Assembly: GCF_004570845.1 (NCBI RefSeq) | Contig: NZ_SPQZ01000010.1 | Span: 26,336 to 90,335 of the forward strand | Source of the DNA: Orlajensenia leifsoniae | Lineage (GTDB): Bacteria; Actinomycetota; Actinomycetes; Actinomycetales; Microbacteriaceae | Direction of reading: 5' to 3' | DNA: 64,000 nucleotides | Shown: in pieces, positions 7,945 through 18,685 of the stretch | Numbering within the stretch: the first letter of the stretch is position 1 | Layout of the letters: the number at the start of each line of letters is the position of its first letter | Notes under the pieces: generated by a model | The model's input: the letters and a program-made list of their open reading frames with translations, nothing else | The model's database searches: none | What the model was told of the DNA's origin: nothing | Position numbers and translations under genes: made by a program

Positions 7945-8919
7945 ATGGGGAGCAGGGGAACAGAGCAGACCGATCTCGCGAACAGGCGGTCGCGCTGGGG
8001 GTTCGCCCTCCTCGCGTCGGGGCTGATCGTGGCCGGTGCTGTCGCCGTGCTCGGACCCAGCTTCTCGGAGTTGGTCGGCGGCGGCATCGCGGTCGCCGCG
8101 CTGCTCGTCTTCGGCGTCGGGCTGACTCAGCTCTGGCTGGTCGCCCGCGTGATCGGTCGAATGGCGCAGGTCGCTGTCATCGTGCTCGTGCTGGCCCTCG
8201 TCTGCCTGCTGGCCTCTCCGATGCTCACGGCCTCGGGCATTCCCGCGGTCTCGTCTGCGGCGGCCGCTGCCGCGAGCGTCACGATGGCCGGCGGCTTCGC
8301 GCTCCTCGTGGTCGCCGCCCTGCTGCTGCTCGTCGCCTGGGCGCGAGCCGGCGCGCACGACATGCTCGTCGCGAGTCCCCGATCGACGGATGCCGCCCCG
8401 TCGAGCCGTCGCTCCAGGCTGATCACCGCCTCCGTGATCTTCGGAGCCCTGCTGCTCGTCGTCGCCGTCGGCATCGTGGTCGAACTGGTGTGGAACCCGC
8501 TCGCGATGGGGCCGGGCTACACGCTCTCCGAGATCTACGGGATGCTTCCTGCGGGCGAGGGGGCCTTCGGCATCGCGAGCGTGCTCACCTGGGCGGGGAT
8601 CGTCGTCGTCGTGGCTGCAGGGCAGCTGATCTCGGTCGTGCTCGCCGCGCGGCGAGGTGGGGCATCCGTTCCCCGACGGCACCAGGTCGTCATCGCGCTG
8701 CTCACCGGGAGCATCGCGGTGTTCCTGCTGTTCTTCTTCGCCTTCGGCCTGGGCAATACGATCTCCGACACCGTGCCGCCCATGGTCGGGCGTTCATCGG
8801 CCGAGGGCGTGCTCTACGGCCTTCTCACGCCGCTCGGCCTCATCGGCGCGTTGCTCGTCTCGGCGGGCCCGTGGCCGCGGAACGAGCGGCGCAAGCTCGA
8901 GGCCAGCGCCGCTCGCTGA
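7945..8919 (+). CDS. Hypothetical multi-span membrane protein
   Basis: Protein of 324 residues with about eight predicted membrane helices and no recognised family. Helices cluster in two blocks (about residues 20-135 and 160-320) separated by a basic, serine-rich cytoplasmic loop (SPRSTDAAPSSRRSRLI). The C terminus is short and charged (RNERRKLEASAAR). The ATG at 7945 was chosen because the sequence before it encodes the palindromic repeat and does not look like protein; AGGA lies 6-9 bases upstream. It is convergent with fumC with a gap of only 10 bases. A role in transport or in envelope maintenance is possible, but nothing in the sequence shows it. Confidence 0.7.
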   Translation: MGSRGTEQTDLANRRSRWGFALLASGLIVAGAVAVLGPSFSELVGGGIAVAALLVFGVGLTQLWLVARVIGRMAQVAVIVLVLALVCLLASPMLTASGIPAVSSAAAAAASVTMAGGFALLVVAALLLLVAWARAGAHDMLVASPRSTDAAPSSRRSRLITASVIFGALLLVVAVGIVVELVWNPLAMGPGYTLSEIYGMLPAGEGAFGIASVLTWAGIVVVVAAGQLISVVLAARRGGASVPRRHQVVIALLTGSIAVFLLFFFAFGLGNTISDTVPPMVGRSSAEGVLYGLLTPLGLIGALLVSAGPWPRNERRKLEASAAR

Positions 8920-8929
8920 GGCCGGAGTT

Positions 8930-10354
8930 CTACTTCCGGACCGGCGGACGCGTCATCGACAGCACGTCGAGAGCGGTGTCGAGCTGCTCGAGCGAGACCT
9001 CGCCGCTGTCGACGAAGCCGAGGTCGATGACGGCCTCGCGCACGGTGATGCCCTGCGCGACGGAGTGCTTGGCCACCTTGGCCGCGGCCTCGTAGCCGAT
9101 CACCTTGTTGAGCGGGGTGACGATCGACGGCGACATCCCGGCGAGGGCGGCGGCGCGCTCCACGTTGGCCTCGAGCCCGTCGACGGTCTTGTCGGCGAGC
9201 ACGCGGGCAGCGTTGGTCAGCAGGCGGATCGACTCCAGCAGCGCCGTTCCCATGACCGGGATCTGCACGTTGAGCTCGAACGCGCCGGAGGCACCGCTCC
9301 AGGCGATGGTGGCGTCGTTGCCGATCACACGGGCGGCCACCATGAGCACGGCCTCGGGGATGACGGGGTTGACCTTGCCCGGCATGATCGACGACCCGGG
9401 CTGCAGGTCGGGGATGCTGAGCTCGCCGAGACCGGTGTTGGGGCCGGAGCCCATCCACCGGATGTCGTTCGAGATCTTCGTGAGGCTCACGGCGATGGTG
9501 CGGAGGGCGCCGGATGCGTCGACGAGGCCGTCGCGGTTGGCCTGGGCCTCGAAGTGGTCGGCCGCCTCGGTGATGGGAAGCTCGGTCTCCTGCTGCAGCA
9601 GCTCGATGACGAGCTGCGGGAAGCCGGCCGGGGTGTTGATGCCGGTGCCGACGGCGGTGCCGCCGAGCGGGACCTCGGCGACGCGGGGGAGCGCGGACTG
9701 GACGCGCTCGATGCCCAGGCGCATCTGGCGGGCGTAGCCGCCGAACTCCTGGCCGAGGGTGACGGGCGTGGCATCCATGAGGTGGGTGCGGCCGGCCTTC
9801 ACGACTCCGGACCACAGCTCGGCCTTGGCCTCGAAGGCCACGGCGAGGTGGTCGAGGGCGGGGATGAGGTCGTCGATGAGAGCACTGGTCACGGCGATGT
9901 GCACGGAGGTCGGGAACACGTCGTTCGAGGACTGCGAGGCGTTCACGTGGTCGTTCGGGTGCACCGGGCTGCCGAGGCGCGACGTGGCGAGGTTCGCGAG
10001 GACCTCGTTCATGTTCATGTTCGACGAGGTGCCCGAACCGGTCTGGTACACGTCGACGGGGAACTCGGCGTCGTACTGACCCGTGATGACCTCGTCGGCG
10101 GCCCAGGCGATCGCGTTGGCGACGTCGCTGCTCAGCACGCCGAGGCGCTCGTTGGCGATGGCCGCCGACTTCTTGATGCGCGCGAGCGCGGCGATCTGCG
10201 CCGGCTCCAGCGTCGATCCGGAGATCGGGAAGTTCTCGACGGCACGCTGGGTCTGGGCGCTGTACAGGGCGTTGACGGGAACGCGCACCTCTCCCATCGT
10301 GTCGTGTTCGATGCGGTATTCGGACTCAGCCGCGGTGCTCACGTTGTGTGTCAT
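8930..10354 (-). CDS. fumC: Class II fumarate hydratase
   Basis: Iron-independent fumarase of the TCA cycle that interconverts fumarate and malate in the cytoplasm. The 474-residue protein shows the superfamily signature [11 protein letters not shown] (about residue 320), the active-site blocks [14 protein letters not shown] and [17 protein letters not shown], and the [16 protein letters not shown] segment. Length matches FumC. The ATG at 10352-10354 follows AAAGG on the minus strand, part of a 12-base palindrome CCTTTCGAAAGG (10356-10367). The carbonic anhydrase gene ends 25 bases upstream, so the two may share a transcript. Confidence 0.96.
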   Translation of the reverse strand: MTHNVSTAAESEYRIEHDTMGEVRVPVNALYSAQTQRAVENFPISGSTLEPAQIAALARIKKSAAIANERLGVLSSDVANAIAWAADEVITGQYDAEFPVDVYQTGSGTSSNMNMNEVLANLATSRLGSPVHPNDHVNASQSSNDVFPTSVHIAVTSALIDDLIPALDHLAVAFEAKAELWSGVVKAGRTHLMDATPVTLGQEFGGYARQMRLGIERVQSALPRVAEVPLGGTAVGTGINTPAGFPQLVIELLQQETELPITEAADHFEAQANRDGLVDASGALRTIAVSLTKISNDIRWMGSGPNTGLGELSIPDLQPGSSIMPGKVNPVIPEAVLMVAARVIGNDATIAWSGASGAFELNVQIPVMGTALLESIRLLTNAARVLADKTVDGLEANVERAAALAGMSPSIVTPLNKVIGYEAAAKVAKHSVAQGITVREAVIDLGFVDSGEVSLEQLDTALDVLSMTRPPVRK

Positions 10355-10379
10355 GCCTTTCGAAAGGAGGGGTTCGGCA

Positions 10380-11036
10380 CTAGACCGTGCCGACGACGAT
10401 GTCGGTCTCGGCGCGGCCCTCGACGAGCCTGTAATTCGCGCCGACGATAGCCAATCTACCTTCTGCGATGGCCTCGCTGATCATCTCGCTGGACTCCAGC
10501 AGCTCGGCGACGGTGTCGCGCAGGTGCTCGCGCCCGACGAATGATGCGTCGATGTCGGAGGGGTCGATCGGCTCGTCGCCCGTCGGACCGGCGACGCGGG
10601 TGACGGCCGGCATGATCTTGTCGACGAGCGCCTGGATGTGCACGGGCAGGGGAGCGGCATCCGGAGCCACCGAGTTGATGGCGGCGCTGACAGCACCGCA
10701 CTCGTCATGGCCGAGCACGAGGATGAGGGGGACGCCCAGCACGCCGACCGCGTACTCCAGGGAGCCCAGCACGGACTCGGAGATGGTCTGGCCGGCGTTG
10801 CGCACGACGAACAGGTCGCCGAGGCCCAGGTCGAAGATGATCTCGGCCGACAGACGGGAGTCGCTGCAGCCGAAGAGGGCTGCGATGGGAGCCTGCCCCG
10901 CCGCGATGACTCCGCGTCGGCCGACATCCTGGTTCGGATGCTGCGGCTCGCCCGCGACGAACCTCTCGTTGCCACGGCGGAGTTCCCGCCACGCGCTCGA
11001 CGGGGTGTGCGTCGTGTGTTCGGGAACAGTCGTCAT
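10380..11036 (-). CDS. Beta-class carbonic anhydrase
   Basis: Zinc enzyme that hydrates CO2 to bicarbonate. The 218-residue protein carries the zinc ligands Cys57, His110 and Cys113 in FGCSDSRLS and LGHDECGAV, with the catalytic Asp59-Arg61 pair. Length and the [15 protein letters not shown] start region match the bacterial beta class. It lies between the DUF4245 gene (7-base gap upstream) and fumC on the same strand. It may supply bicarbonate to carboxylases, but this is inferred from the family only. Confidence 0.93.
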   Translation of the reverse strand: MTTVPEHTTHTPSSAWRELRRGNERFVAGEPQHPNQDVGRRGVIAAGQAPIAALFGCSDSRLSAEIIFDLGLGDLFVVRNAGQTISESVLGSLEYAVGVLGVPLILVLGHDECGAVSAAINSVAPDAAPLPVHIQALVDKIMPAVTRVAGPTGDEPIDPSDIDASFVGREHLRDTVAELLESSEMISEAIAEGRLAIVGANYRLVEGRAETDIVVGTV

Positions 11037-11042
11037 CCGGTA

Positions 11043-11684
11043 TTACTCCTCAGCGGTGATCGTGGGGGTGAGAGATTCGGCCAGCGTCTTGAACTCCGAC
11101 GGCGTGCCCGTTCCGGCGAGCACCCAGGTGCTCTCGCCCGATGTCGTGACGAGAGCGTAACGGGCGTTGCCCAGGTCGTCGGTCGACGCCCTGTTGTCGT
11201 AGACGGTCCAGTCGACACCGTCGATGGTCACCGAGCCCGTCGCGATGGTGTTCTTCAGCTCGGTGGCCACCCAGGTGTCGTTGGCATCGAAGGCCTGGCT
11301 CATGCCGATGAACTCGTCGCTCGGGGTGAGGAAGCCGATGAACCAGACGTCGACGTCGTCGGCGGCGTTCGACCTGTAGACGGCGGTGTTGGAGCGCCAG
11401 CCGTCTGGCAGGTCGGGGCTGGCGAGGGTCTCGGGAACGCCGGTCTGCGCCGTCTCCGATAGGGCTTTCCAGTCGACGGTGTTGTCGAAGTTCATGTCGC
11501 CGCGGGGGACCGCGAGGAAGATCACGAAGGCGACGGCCACGCAGACGATGAGCGAGAGCACGAGATTGTTGGGAGTCTTGCGGGCCCGGTAGAGCCGCGA
11601 GTTCTCGGCCTTGCGGGCTGCCGTCTCCTCCGGAGTCTCGGGGCGGCCGAGCTCCGCGACGACGCGGGGAGGCTTGGCGGCCAT
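11043..11684 (-). CDS. DUF4245 membrane protein
   Basis: Protein of 213 residues: a charged N terminus of about 45 residues, one membrane helix (about 46-66; NLVLSLIVCVAVAFVIFLAV) and an extracytoplasmic domain with the segment GWRSNTAVYRSN. This is the actinobacterial DUF4245 family, function unknown. Its ATG overlaps the xseB stop (TGATG), so translation is probably coupled. The link to the exonuclease VII genes and fumC is, to my knowledge, repeated in related actinobacteria. The longer upstream frame is a shadow of xseB. Confidence 0.82.
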   Translation of the reverse strand: MAAKPPRVVAELGRPETPEETAARKAENSRLYRARKTPNNLVLSLIVCVAVAFVIFLAVPRGDMNFDNTVDWKALSETAQTGVPETLASPDLPDGWRSNTAVYRSNAADDVDVWFIGFLTPSDEFIGMSQAFDANDTWVATELKNTIATGSVTIDGVDWTVYDNRASTDDLGNARYALVTTSGESTWVLAGTGTPSEFKTLAESLTPTITAEE

Positions 11685-11938
11685 CAGTGGGCGTCCGATG
11701 CGACGGGCGCTCCGGATGCCGCGGCTGAGGCGGATGCCCCTGCGCGTGCAGCCTCGAGGCGCGCCTTCGCACCGATCAGCCATTCCTCGCAGCGCCGGGC
11801 GAGCTGTTCGCCGCGCTCCCACAGCGCGAGCGACTGCTCGAGCGTCGACGATCCCTGCTCGAGCGCGCTCACGACGCGGATGAGCTCGTCGCGGGCCTCT
11901 TCGTAGCTGAGGTTCGCGGTGTCGTCGTTCGTGGGCAT
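11684..11938 (-). CDS. xseB: Exodeoxyribonuclease VII small subunit
   Basis: Small subunit of exonuclease VII, which degrades single-stranded DNA from both ends. The 84-residue protein has the helical family core [20 protein letters not shown] followed by [20 protein letters not shown], then an alanine-rich tail ([14 protein letters not shown]) longer than in most homologues. The start at 11938 (MPTNDD) is preferred; an ATG three codons upstream is also possible. It is 10 bases downstream of xseA and overlaps the DUF4245 gene, forming a tight operon. Confidence 0.9.
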   Translation of the reverse strand: MPTNDDTANLSYEEARDELIRVVSALEQGSSTLEQSLALWERGEQLARRCEEWLIGAKARLEAARAGASASAAASGAPVASDAH

Positions 11939-11948
11939 GGCATCCATT

Positions 11949-13253
11949 CTATTTCGTCGCCGACGGCTCACTCGCCGATGGCTCACTCGCCGCCGCCTGC
12001 CCTCTCGTCGCGGGTCCCGTGGAGTCGGCTCCGACGACGCCCTCGGCGAGCGTGAGCACGAGGGGGGTGCCCGCAGGAGCCTGGTCGGCCCGGCGGAGCA
12101 CGTGGCCGTCGGGCAGCTGAGCGATGGCGTAGCCGCGGTCGAGCGTGGCCTGCGGTGACAGGGCGCGGAGGCGCGTGGCGAGCTCGGTGGTCGAGGCCTG
12201 CGCGCGTTCGATGGTGCGATCGAGCAGGTCGGAGCCGCGGGCGAGGTAGTACGTGAGGTCCTGGGCGCGCTGGTCGACGATCCAGCTCGTGCTCGCCAGC
12301 ACTGGACGACTGCGCAGCTGGCCGATGCGGTCGGCCTCGTGCGTGAGCAGGTGGGTGAGACGGGTGCCCAGACGGGCGCGTGCCTGCTGCACCCTGGCGA
12401 GCTCGTCGGCGACGTCGGGCACGACGCGCTTGGCGGCATCCGTCGGCGTCGAGGCCCGCAGATCGGCGACCTCGTCGAGCAGGGGGCGGTCGGCCTCGTG
12501 CCCGATCGCACTGACGATGGGGGTGCCAGCGGATGCAGCAGCCCGGAGCACGCGTTCGTCGCTGAAGCCGAGCAGGTTCTGGAAGTCGCCGCCGCCGCGG
12601 GCCACGATGATGACGTCGACCTTCGGATCGGCGTCGAGCCGGGCGATTGCAGCCGTCACCTCGGGGGCGCAGCGATCTCCCTGCACTGCAGCGTGCACGA
12701 CACGGAAGTCGACGGCGGGCCAGCGCAGCTGGGCGTTGCGCAGCACGTCCTTCTCAGCGTCGGAGTCCTTGCCTGTGATGAGTCCGATGCAGTGCGGGAG
12801 GAACGGCAACTGCTTCTTGCGGGCAGCATCGAACAGGCCCTCGCCGGCGAGCTGCTTGCGCAGCCGCTCGAGACGCTCGAGCAGGTCGCCGAGACCGACG
12901 TGCTTGAGCTGCACGACCGTCATGGTGAGGCTGCCGCCCTTGGTCCACCAGTTGGGCTTCACGAGCGCGACCACCCTGTCGCCCTGCTTGAAGTCCTCGC
13001 TGAGGCGGGCGCGCACCGACGACCAGAGCTGGATGCTCACGGTGACGTCGGTGTTCAGATCTTTGAGCTTGCCGTAGACGTTGCCGCCCGAGACGCTCCA
13101 CTGGGTGAGCTCGCCCTCGACCCAGACCGTGCCGAGGCGGTCGATGTAGTCCCTGATCTTGGTGCTGAGCACCGAGACGGACCAGGGAGTCTCCATGCTG
13201 GGACCGGTGGAAGCGGGCGGAGCAGTCGTCGCATCCGTCGTCGCATCCGTCAT
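11949..13253 (-). CDS. xseA: Exodeoxyribonuclease VII large subunit
   Basis: Catalytic subunit of exonuclease VII, acting in mismatch repair and DNA-damage tolerance. The 434-residue protein has an N-terminal OB fold (about residues 22-120; [20 protein letters not shown]) and the XseA domain with the motif [21 protein letters not shown] and the conserved [20 protein letters not shown] block. The N terminus is Thr/Ala-rich, so the start could be 19 codons later at METPWSVS. It is transcribed divergently from ispH across only 49 bases, which must hold both promoters. Confidence 0.94.
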   Translation of the reverse strand: MTDATTDATTAPPASTGPSMETPWSVSVLSTKIRDYIDRLGTVWVEGELTQWSVSGGNVYGKLKDLNTDVTVSIQLWSSVRARLSEDFKQGDRVVALVKPNWWTKGGSLTMTVVQLKHVGLGDLLERLERLRKQLAGEGLFDAARKKQLPFLPHCIGLITGKDSDAEKDVLRNAQLRWPAVDFRVVHAAVQGDRCAPEVTAAIARLDADPKVDVIIVARGGGDFQNLLGFSDERVLRAAASAGTPIVSAIGHEADRPLLDEVADLRASTPTDAAKRVVPDVADELARVQQARARLGTRLTHLLTHEADRIGQLRSRPVLASTSWIVDQRAQDLTYYLARGSDLLDRTIERAQASTTELATRLRALSPQATLDRGYAIAQLPDGHVLRRADQAPAGTPLVLTLAEGVVGADSTGPATRGQAAASEPSASEPSATK

Positions 13254-13289
13254 GAAAGCCCCTCATCAAGTCGTGCCGAAACACCCCGG

Positions 13290-13295
13290 TAGAAT
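13290..13295 (+). promoter_or_regulatory. -10 box of a leaderless ispH transcript
   Basis: TAGAAT, a near-perfect actinobacterial -10, lies 7 bases before the GTG at 13303 with no ribosome binding site between. This supports both the start choice and leaderless translation. Confidence 0.6.
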
Positions 13296-13302
13296 CGGAT
13301 GC

Positions 13303-14376
13303 GTGACCAGCAGTACGGAAGCCCCGCCCATCGGCCTCGGAATGCCGCGAATTCCCGGCGTGCGGGGGCGGCTCAAGAATACCCCGGTGCTCGGACAGAA
13401 GAAGGTGCTGCTCGCTGCACCCCGCGGATACTGCGCCGGTGTCGACCGCGCCGTCATCGCTGTGGAGAAGGCGCTCGAGCACTACGGCGCCCCCGTGTAC
13501 GTGCGCAAGCAGATCGTGCACAACATCCACGTGGTGACCGAACTCGAGAAGAAGGGCGCGATCTTCGTGGAGGAGGTCGACGAGGTGCCCTCGGGCGCGC
13601 ACGTCGTCTTCAGCGCTCACGGCGTCTCGCCGGCCGTCGTCAACGCTGCAGCCGATCGCGGGCTCCTGGCCATCGATGCCACCTGCCCGCTCGTCACCAA
13701 GGTGCACCGCGAGGCGGTGCGCTTCGCCCGCGACGACTTCGAGATCCTGCTGATCGGCCACGAGGGTCATGAAGAGGTCGAGGGCACGGCCGGCGAGGCA
13801 CCGGACCACGTCACCATCGTCAACAGCCCGGCCGACGTCGACGACCTCGTCGTGCAGGACCCCGACAAGGTGGTGTGGCTCTCGCAGACCACGCTCTCGG
13901 TCGACGAGACGATGGAGACCGTGCGCCGACTGCGGGAGAAGTTCCCGAACCTGCAGGATCCGCCGTCGGACGACATCTGCTACGCGACGCAGAACCGCCA
14001 GGTGGCCATCAAGAAGGTCGCCGCGGACGCCGAACTCGTCATCGTCGTCGGCTCGGCGAACAGCTCCAACAGCGTGCGCCTCGTCGAGGTCGCCCTCGAG
14101 TACGGCGCCAGCGCGGCCTACCGTGTCGACTACTCCAGCGAGATCAAGCAGGAGTGGCTCGATGGCGTGGCGACGGTCGGTGTCACCAGCGGTGCATCGG
14201 TTCCCGAGGAACTCGTCGAAGAGGTGCTGCGCGATCTCGCCGACGCCGGCTACGGAGACATCGAGGTCGTGAAGACGGCCGAGGAGGACCTCATGTTCTC
14301 CCTGCCCAAGGAACTCCGCAAGGACCTCCAGGGCAAGCAGGACGAGCGGGCGCTCGGCGGGCGCGTTTCCTCCTAG
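13303..14376 (+). CDS. ispH: 4-hydroxy-3-methylbut-2-enyl diphosphate reductase
   Basis: Last enzyme of the MEP isoprenoid pathway, giving isopentenyl and dimethylallyl diphosphate. It holds an iron-sulfur cluster through three conserved cysteines: Cys44 ([12 protein letters not shown]), Cys128 ([11 protein letters not shown]) and Cys226 ([11 protein letters not shown]). The motif [14 protein letters not shown] is also typical. The protein is 357 residues with a 30-residue N-terminal extension. The frame is open further upstream (to 13159), but the GTG at 13303 sits just after a good -10 box and the earlier part overlaps xseA. Together with the prenyl synthase at 4.3 kb it shows that this organism uses the MEP route. 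Confidence 0.95.
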   Translation: MTSSTEAPPIGLGMPRIPGVRGRLKNTPVLGQKKVLLAAPRGYCAGVDRAVIAVEKALEHYGAPVYVRKQIVHNIHVVTELEKKGAIFVEEVDEVPSGAHVVFSAHGVSPAVVNAAADRGLLAIDATCPLVTKVHREAVRFARDDFEILLIGHEGHEEVEGTAGEAPDHVTIVNSPADVDDLVVQDPDKVVWLSQTTLSVDETMETVRRLREKFPNLQDPPSDDICYATQNRQVAIKKVAADAELVIVVGSANSSNSVRLVEVALEYGASAAYRVDYSSEIKQEWLDGVATVGVTSGASVPEELVEEVLRDLADAGYGDIEVVKTAEEDLMFSLPKELRKDLQGKQDERALGGRVSS

Positions 14377-14387
14377 CCGGGGCGCGC

Positions 14388-14408
14388 CGCCTCCTCGGTG
14401 AGGAGGCG
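14388..14408. terminator. Hairpin between ispH and the DUF6264 gene
   Basis: CGCCTCCTC (14388-14396) and GAGGAGGCG (14400-14408) form a perfect 9-base stem with a 3-base loop, 11 bases after the ispH stop. It sits between convergent genes and may serve both. It is followed by two tandem copies of the 13-base word TGCCAGTCGACGC (14418-14443). Confidence 0.55.
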
Positions 14409-14446
14409 ACGCCGCCGTGCCAGTCGACGCTGCCAGTCGACGCTGC

Positions 14447-15202
14447 TTACTGTGTGTTCGACAGCTCGGCGAAGTGGTTGAGCAGGGTGGCATCCGTCAG
14501 CAGCACCGTCGTCATCACGAAGATGACGGCGATCGCCGAGAGAACGCCGACCACGATCGGAATCCAGAAGGCCCGGCGCCTGCGGCGGATCTGCAGCAGC
14601 GAGAGCCCGGCGGCGAGCAGCCAGAGGATGATCTGCACGACGCCGCCGATCATCACGATCGTCGACACAGCGGAGACCGGCGTGTAGGCGCCGATGCCCT
14701 CCTGCTCGTGGATGATCGCGATCGACTGCGTGATGCCCGACTGCAGCTGGATCGAGAGGATGACGCCGAAGATCCCGAGAACGAGCAGCGCGAGCGTCAC
14801 CGGGCGGTCCCAGGCGGGGGCAGCCTGCGCATCGGCCGGAAGAGCCGATGCCGCTCCGGGAGCAGGCGGCGTCTCGGCCCCGAACAGGGTGCCGGACGGG
14901 GCTTTCTGCTTCGGTGCCCTGGCGGCCTTCTGAGCCTTGGGGTCCTTCGGCGGAGTCTGCGGGGCGTTCTGCCCGTGCGCGGGCTTGTGAACGACCATCG
15001 GCTCCTGCTGGTGGCCGGTCTTCGAGTCGGCGGGAGGGGTCCACACCCAGCCGGGAGGGGCGAGCTCGCCGAACTGAGGCTTCGGTCGCGTGTCGACGGG
15101 CGGGGCCGGCGTCTTCTGGGGTGCGGATGCCGCGCTCTCGGGCGCGGCGGCGGGCTGCGAACCCGACCCTTCCACAGGGTCCGGAGTCGGGTTCTCAGCC
15201 AT
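14447..15202 (-). CDS. DUF6264 membrane protein
   Basis: Protein of 251 residues. The first 130 are disordered and rich in proline and alanine and contain the family-like motif PQFGELAPPGWVWTPP; they are followed by three membrane helices between about 133 and 235. The build and motif match DUF6264, a family seen mostly in Microbacteriaceae, function unknown. It starts 7 bases after (upstream on the minus strand of) the aldolase end at 15210, so it is probably co-transcribed with fbaA. Confidence 0.75.
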   Translation of the reverse strand: MAENPTPDPVEGSGSQPAAAPESAASAPQKTPAPPVDTRPKPQFGELAPPGWVWTPPADSKTGHQQEPMVVHKPAHGQNAPQTPPKDPKAQKAARAPKQKAPSGTLFGAETPPAPGAASALPADAQAAPAWDRPVTLALLVLGIFGVILSIQLQSGITQSIAIIHEQEGIGAYTPVSAVSTIVMIGGVVQIILWLLAAGLSLLQIRRRRRAFWIPIVVGVLSAIAVIFVMTTVLLTDATLLNHFAELSNTQ

Positions 15203-15209
15203 CAGCGAC

Positions 15210-16235
<1,026 letters not shown>

Positions 16236-16349
16236 GGCGACTCCTTCGGGAATGTCTGCGGGGTGTTCTCGAAGTCTATCCAGTCGCCGCGAGGGTGGCT
16301 GTCGGGCTGTGGCAGGCGGATGCCGCCGCGACGTCGCCCGGTGTGCGGC

Positions 16350-16389
16350 CGGATGCCGGCCCGATGCGTGGTCGGATGCCGGCCCGATG
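16350..16389. repeat. Two direct copies of a CGGATGCC-containing word
   Basis: CGGATGCCGGCCCGATG occurs at 16350-16366 and 16373-16389, a 23-base period, in the gap between divergent fbaA and glpX. A further CGGATGCC lies at about 16318. The copies could be operator sites or part of the genome-wide GGATGCC word. Confidence 0.6.
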
Positions 16390-16417
16390 TGAGTCCGGAG
16401 TCCGAGAGTATGGACCC

Positions 16418-17377
16418 ATGACCGTCATCACCCCGGCACTCGAGCAGGCCTTCGTCGATGCGACCCGGGTGGCCGCCCGCGCCGTGCATCCGCTGGTCGG
16501 ATCCGGCGACAAGGACGCCGTCGACTCTGCGGCCGTCGTCGCGCTGCGCGGCGCCCTCGACGGAGTCGACGTCGATGGGCGCGTCGTGGTGGGCGAGGGC
16601 GAGAAGGATGCGGCTCCGATGCTCTTCGTGGGGGAGATGTTCGGTGCGGCACCTGCGGCTGTGGCAGACGCGTCCGCGGCATCCGTTGCCGCCGTAGACA
16701 TCGCGGTCGACCCCGTCGACGGAACCCGCTCGGCCGCAGCTGGAGTCCCCGGAGCCATCGTCGTGCTCGCCGTCGCCCCACGCGGCGCGCTGCTCGACCT
16801 CGGCCCCGCCTACTACCTGCAGAAGCTGGTGTCGTGGGTTCCGGATGCCGCACGCTCGCTCGACGAGCCCGTCGCCATCACCCTCGAGCGCCTCTCAGTA
16901 CGCACGGGCCGCCCCATCTCCGGCCTGACGGTGGCCGTGCAGGAGCGACCGCGGAACGCCGCGTTCGCGGCGGATGCCGCAGCCGCCGGCGCCCGCGTGG
17001 AGCTGTTCGCCGACGGAGACGTCGAGCGCGCCTTCCGAGGACTGCTGCCCGGAGGCGACATCGATCTGCTGCTCGGAATCGGCGGTGCCCCCGAGGGCGT
17101 CATCACCGCCGCGGCCGCCCGCATGCTCGGCGGCACGATGCTCGCCCGCTTCGCTCCGCAGAGCTCGTCGGAGGCGGAGCGTCTCAGTGCGGCCGGTCTC
17201 GACTCCGGTCGCACCTACGATCGCGATGAGCTGTGCTCCGCCGACGCATTCGTGGTCGTCAGCTCGGTCACCGGCATCGACCTGGGCGAGGGTGCCCGAC
17301 TCGTGCCGGTGTCGTCCGCGGGCGTCGTGCACACCTGGACGCTCGGCGCCGACGGTACGACGGTGTCGCTGGGCTGA
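16418..17377 (+). CDS. glpX: Class II fructose-1,6-bisphosphatase, first copy
   Basis: GlpX-family phosphatase that removes the C1 phosphate from fructose 1,6-bisphosphate in gluconeogenesis. The 319-residue protein shows the metal-site motifs VVGEGEKDAAPML and IAVDPVDGTRSAAAG and the C-terminal LLLGIGGAPEGVITAAAARMLGG stretch. It starts at the ATG at 16418, shortly after a GAGTAT box, so the transcript may be nearly leaderless. It is divergent from fbaA. It differs clearly from the second copy (for instance HPLVGSGDKDAVDSAAV where that one has PWIGRGEKNSADKAAV), so it is not a recent duplicate and may have shifted in substrate or regulation. Confidence 0.88.
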   Translation: MTVITPALEQAFVDATRVAARAVHPLVGSGDKDAVDSAAVVALRGALDGVDVDGRVVVGEGEKDAAPMLFVGEMFGAAPAAVADASAASVAAVDIAVDPVDGTRSAAAGVPGAIVVLAVAPRGALLDLGPAYYLQKLVSWVPDAARSLDEPVAITLERLSVRTGRPISGLTVAVQERPRNAAFAADAAAAGARVELFADGDVERAFRGLLPGGDIDLLLGIGGAPEGVITAAAARMLGGTMLARFAPQSSSEAERLSAAGLDSGRTYDRDELCSADAFVVVSSVTGIDLGEGARLVPVSSAGVVHTWTLGADGTTVSLG

Positions 17378-17591
17378 CGGCATCCGTGGCCGCGTCGATA
17401 TTCACGCTTGGTAGTGCCGTCTTCGTGCTCAGTTTGGGATCAAACGTTAACATCGGGCGATCTTTCGGCGACGGCTCGAGTTTTCGCCCGCTGGCCGATG
17501 AGGCCGGTGGCTAGGCTCGAAGAGGCGGTGACCTGCCGGTCGACCGCGGTCCGATGACGGGCCTTCAGCTTCGATGCGTCCGGGAGGACCC

Positions 17592-18578
17592 ATGAGCACC
17601 ACGGAAACCGCCAGCCTCGATCAGCACCCCGATCGCAACCTCGCCCTCGAACTCGTGCGGGCCACGGAGGCCGCATCGATCCGAGCCGTGCCGTGGATCG
17701 GCCGCGGCGAGAAGAACAGCGCCGACAAGGCCGCCGTCGACGCGATGCGCGCCTTCCTCGCCACCGTCAACTTCGACGGCCTCATCGTGATCGGCGAGGG
17801 CGAGAAGGACGAGGCGCCCATGCTCTTCAACGGCGAGCACGTCGGCAACGGCCGAGGCCCGGCCTGCGACATCGCCGTCGACCCGATCGACGGCACCAGC
17901 CTCACGGCCGCGGGTCGGCAGAACGCCCTCTCGGTCATCGCCGTCTCCGACCGGGGGACCATGCTCGACGCGTCATCCGTCTTCTACATGGACAAGATCG
18001 TCACGAACGCTGCCGGCGCCGGCGTCATCGACATCGAGCGCCCGATCGGCGACAACATCCGCGCGTTCGCGAAGGCGATCGGCAAGGACGTCGGCGAACT
18101 GCGCGTCGCCGTGCTCGATCGCCCGCGCCACGAGGGGCTCATCGCCGACATCCGTGCCGCTGGAGCCGGCACTCGCCTCATGCTCGACGGCGACGTCGCC
18201 GGCGGCATCAACGCCGCCCGCTACGAGTCGCGCATCGACATGTGCGTGGGCATCGGCGGCAGCCCCGAGGGCATCACGACGGCCGCGGCCATCAAGGCGC
18301 TCGGCGGATTCATGCAGACCAGGCTCGCCCCGCGCAACGACGAGGAGCGCGAGAAGGGCATCGCGGCCGGTCTCGACATGGACCGCACCTATGAGGCCGA
18401 CGACCTGGTCGCCGGCAACAACACCATCTTCGTGGCCACGGGCGTGACCGACGGCGGCCTCGTCGCGGGCGTCAGCCGTCGTGGACCGACCCTGCGCACC
18501 GAATCGATCGTGCTGCGGTCGCACTCCGGCACGATCCGCCGTATCGTGGCCGACCACCTCGCCTCGAAGTGGCACTAG
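17592..18578 (+). CDS. glpX: Class II fructose-1,6-bisphosphatase, second copy
   Basis: Second GlpX-type phosphatase, 328 residues, 214 bases downstream of the first and on the same strand. It keeps every family block: WIGRGEKNSADKAAVDAM, IVIGEGEKDEAPMLFNGE, CDIAVDPIDGTSLTAAG and CVGIGGSPEGITTAAAI. It is closer to the canonical actinobacterial GlpX than the first copy, so it is the better candidate for the main gluconeogenic enzyme. The ATG at 17592 has GGGAGG 5 bases upstream; the in-frame ATG at 17574 lacks one. The gap between the copies may hold its own promoter. Confidence 0.94.
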   Translation: MSTTETASLDQHPDRNLALELVRATEAASIRAVPWIGRGEKNSADKAAVDAMRAFLATVNFDGLIVIGEGEKDEAPMLFNGEHVGNGRGPACDIAVDPIDGTSLTAAGRQNALSVIAVSDRGTMLDASSVFYMDKIVTNAAGAGVIDIERPIGDNIRAFAKAIGKDVGELRVAVLDRPRHEGLIADIRAAGAGTRLMLDGDVAGGINAARYESRIDMCVGIGGSPEGITTAAAIKALGGFMQTRLAPRNDEEREKGIAAGLDMDRTYEADDLVAGNNTIFVATGVTDGGLVAGVSRRGPTLRTESIVLRSHSGTIRRIVADHLASKWH

Positions 18579-18685
18579 CGGGCGCATCGGTGTCCGTTCA
18601 TCACTGCCGCAGGTCGGTGGCTCTGTGTAGCGTGGAGGCGTAGCGCTCGCACTCAGCGCACACCACGCTCGACGGGGGAACCGAC

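Noticed and set aside
8657..10450. 597-codon plus-strand frame over fumC
   Set aside because: It lies opposite fumC, whose motifs are unmistakable; composition is that of a shadow frame.
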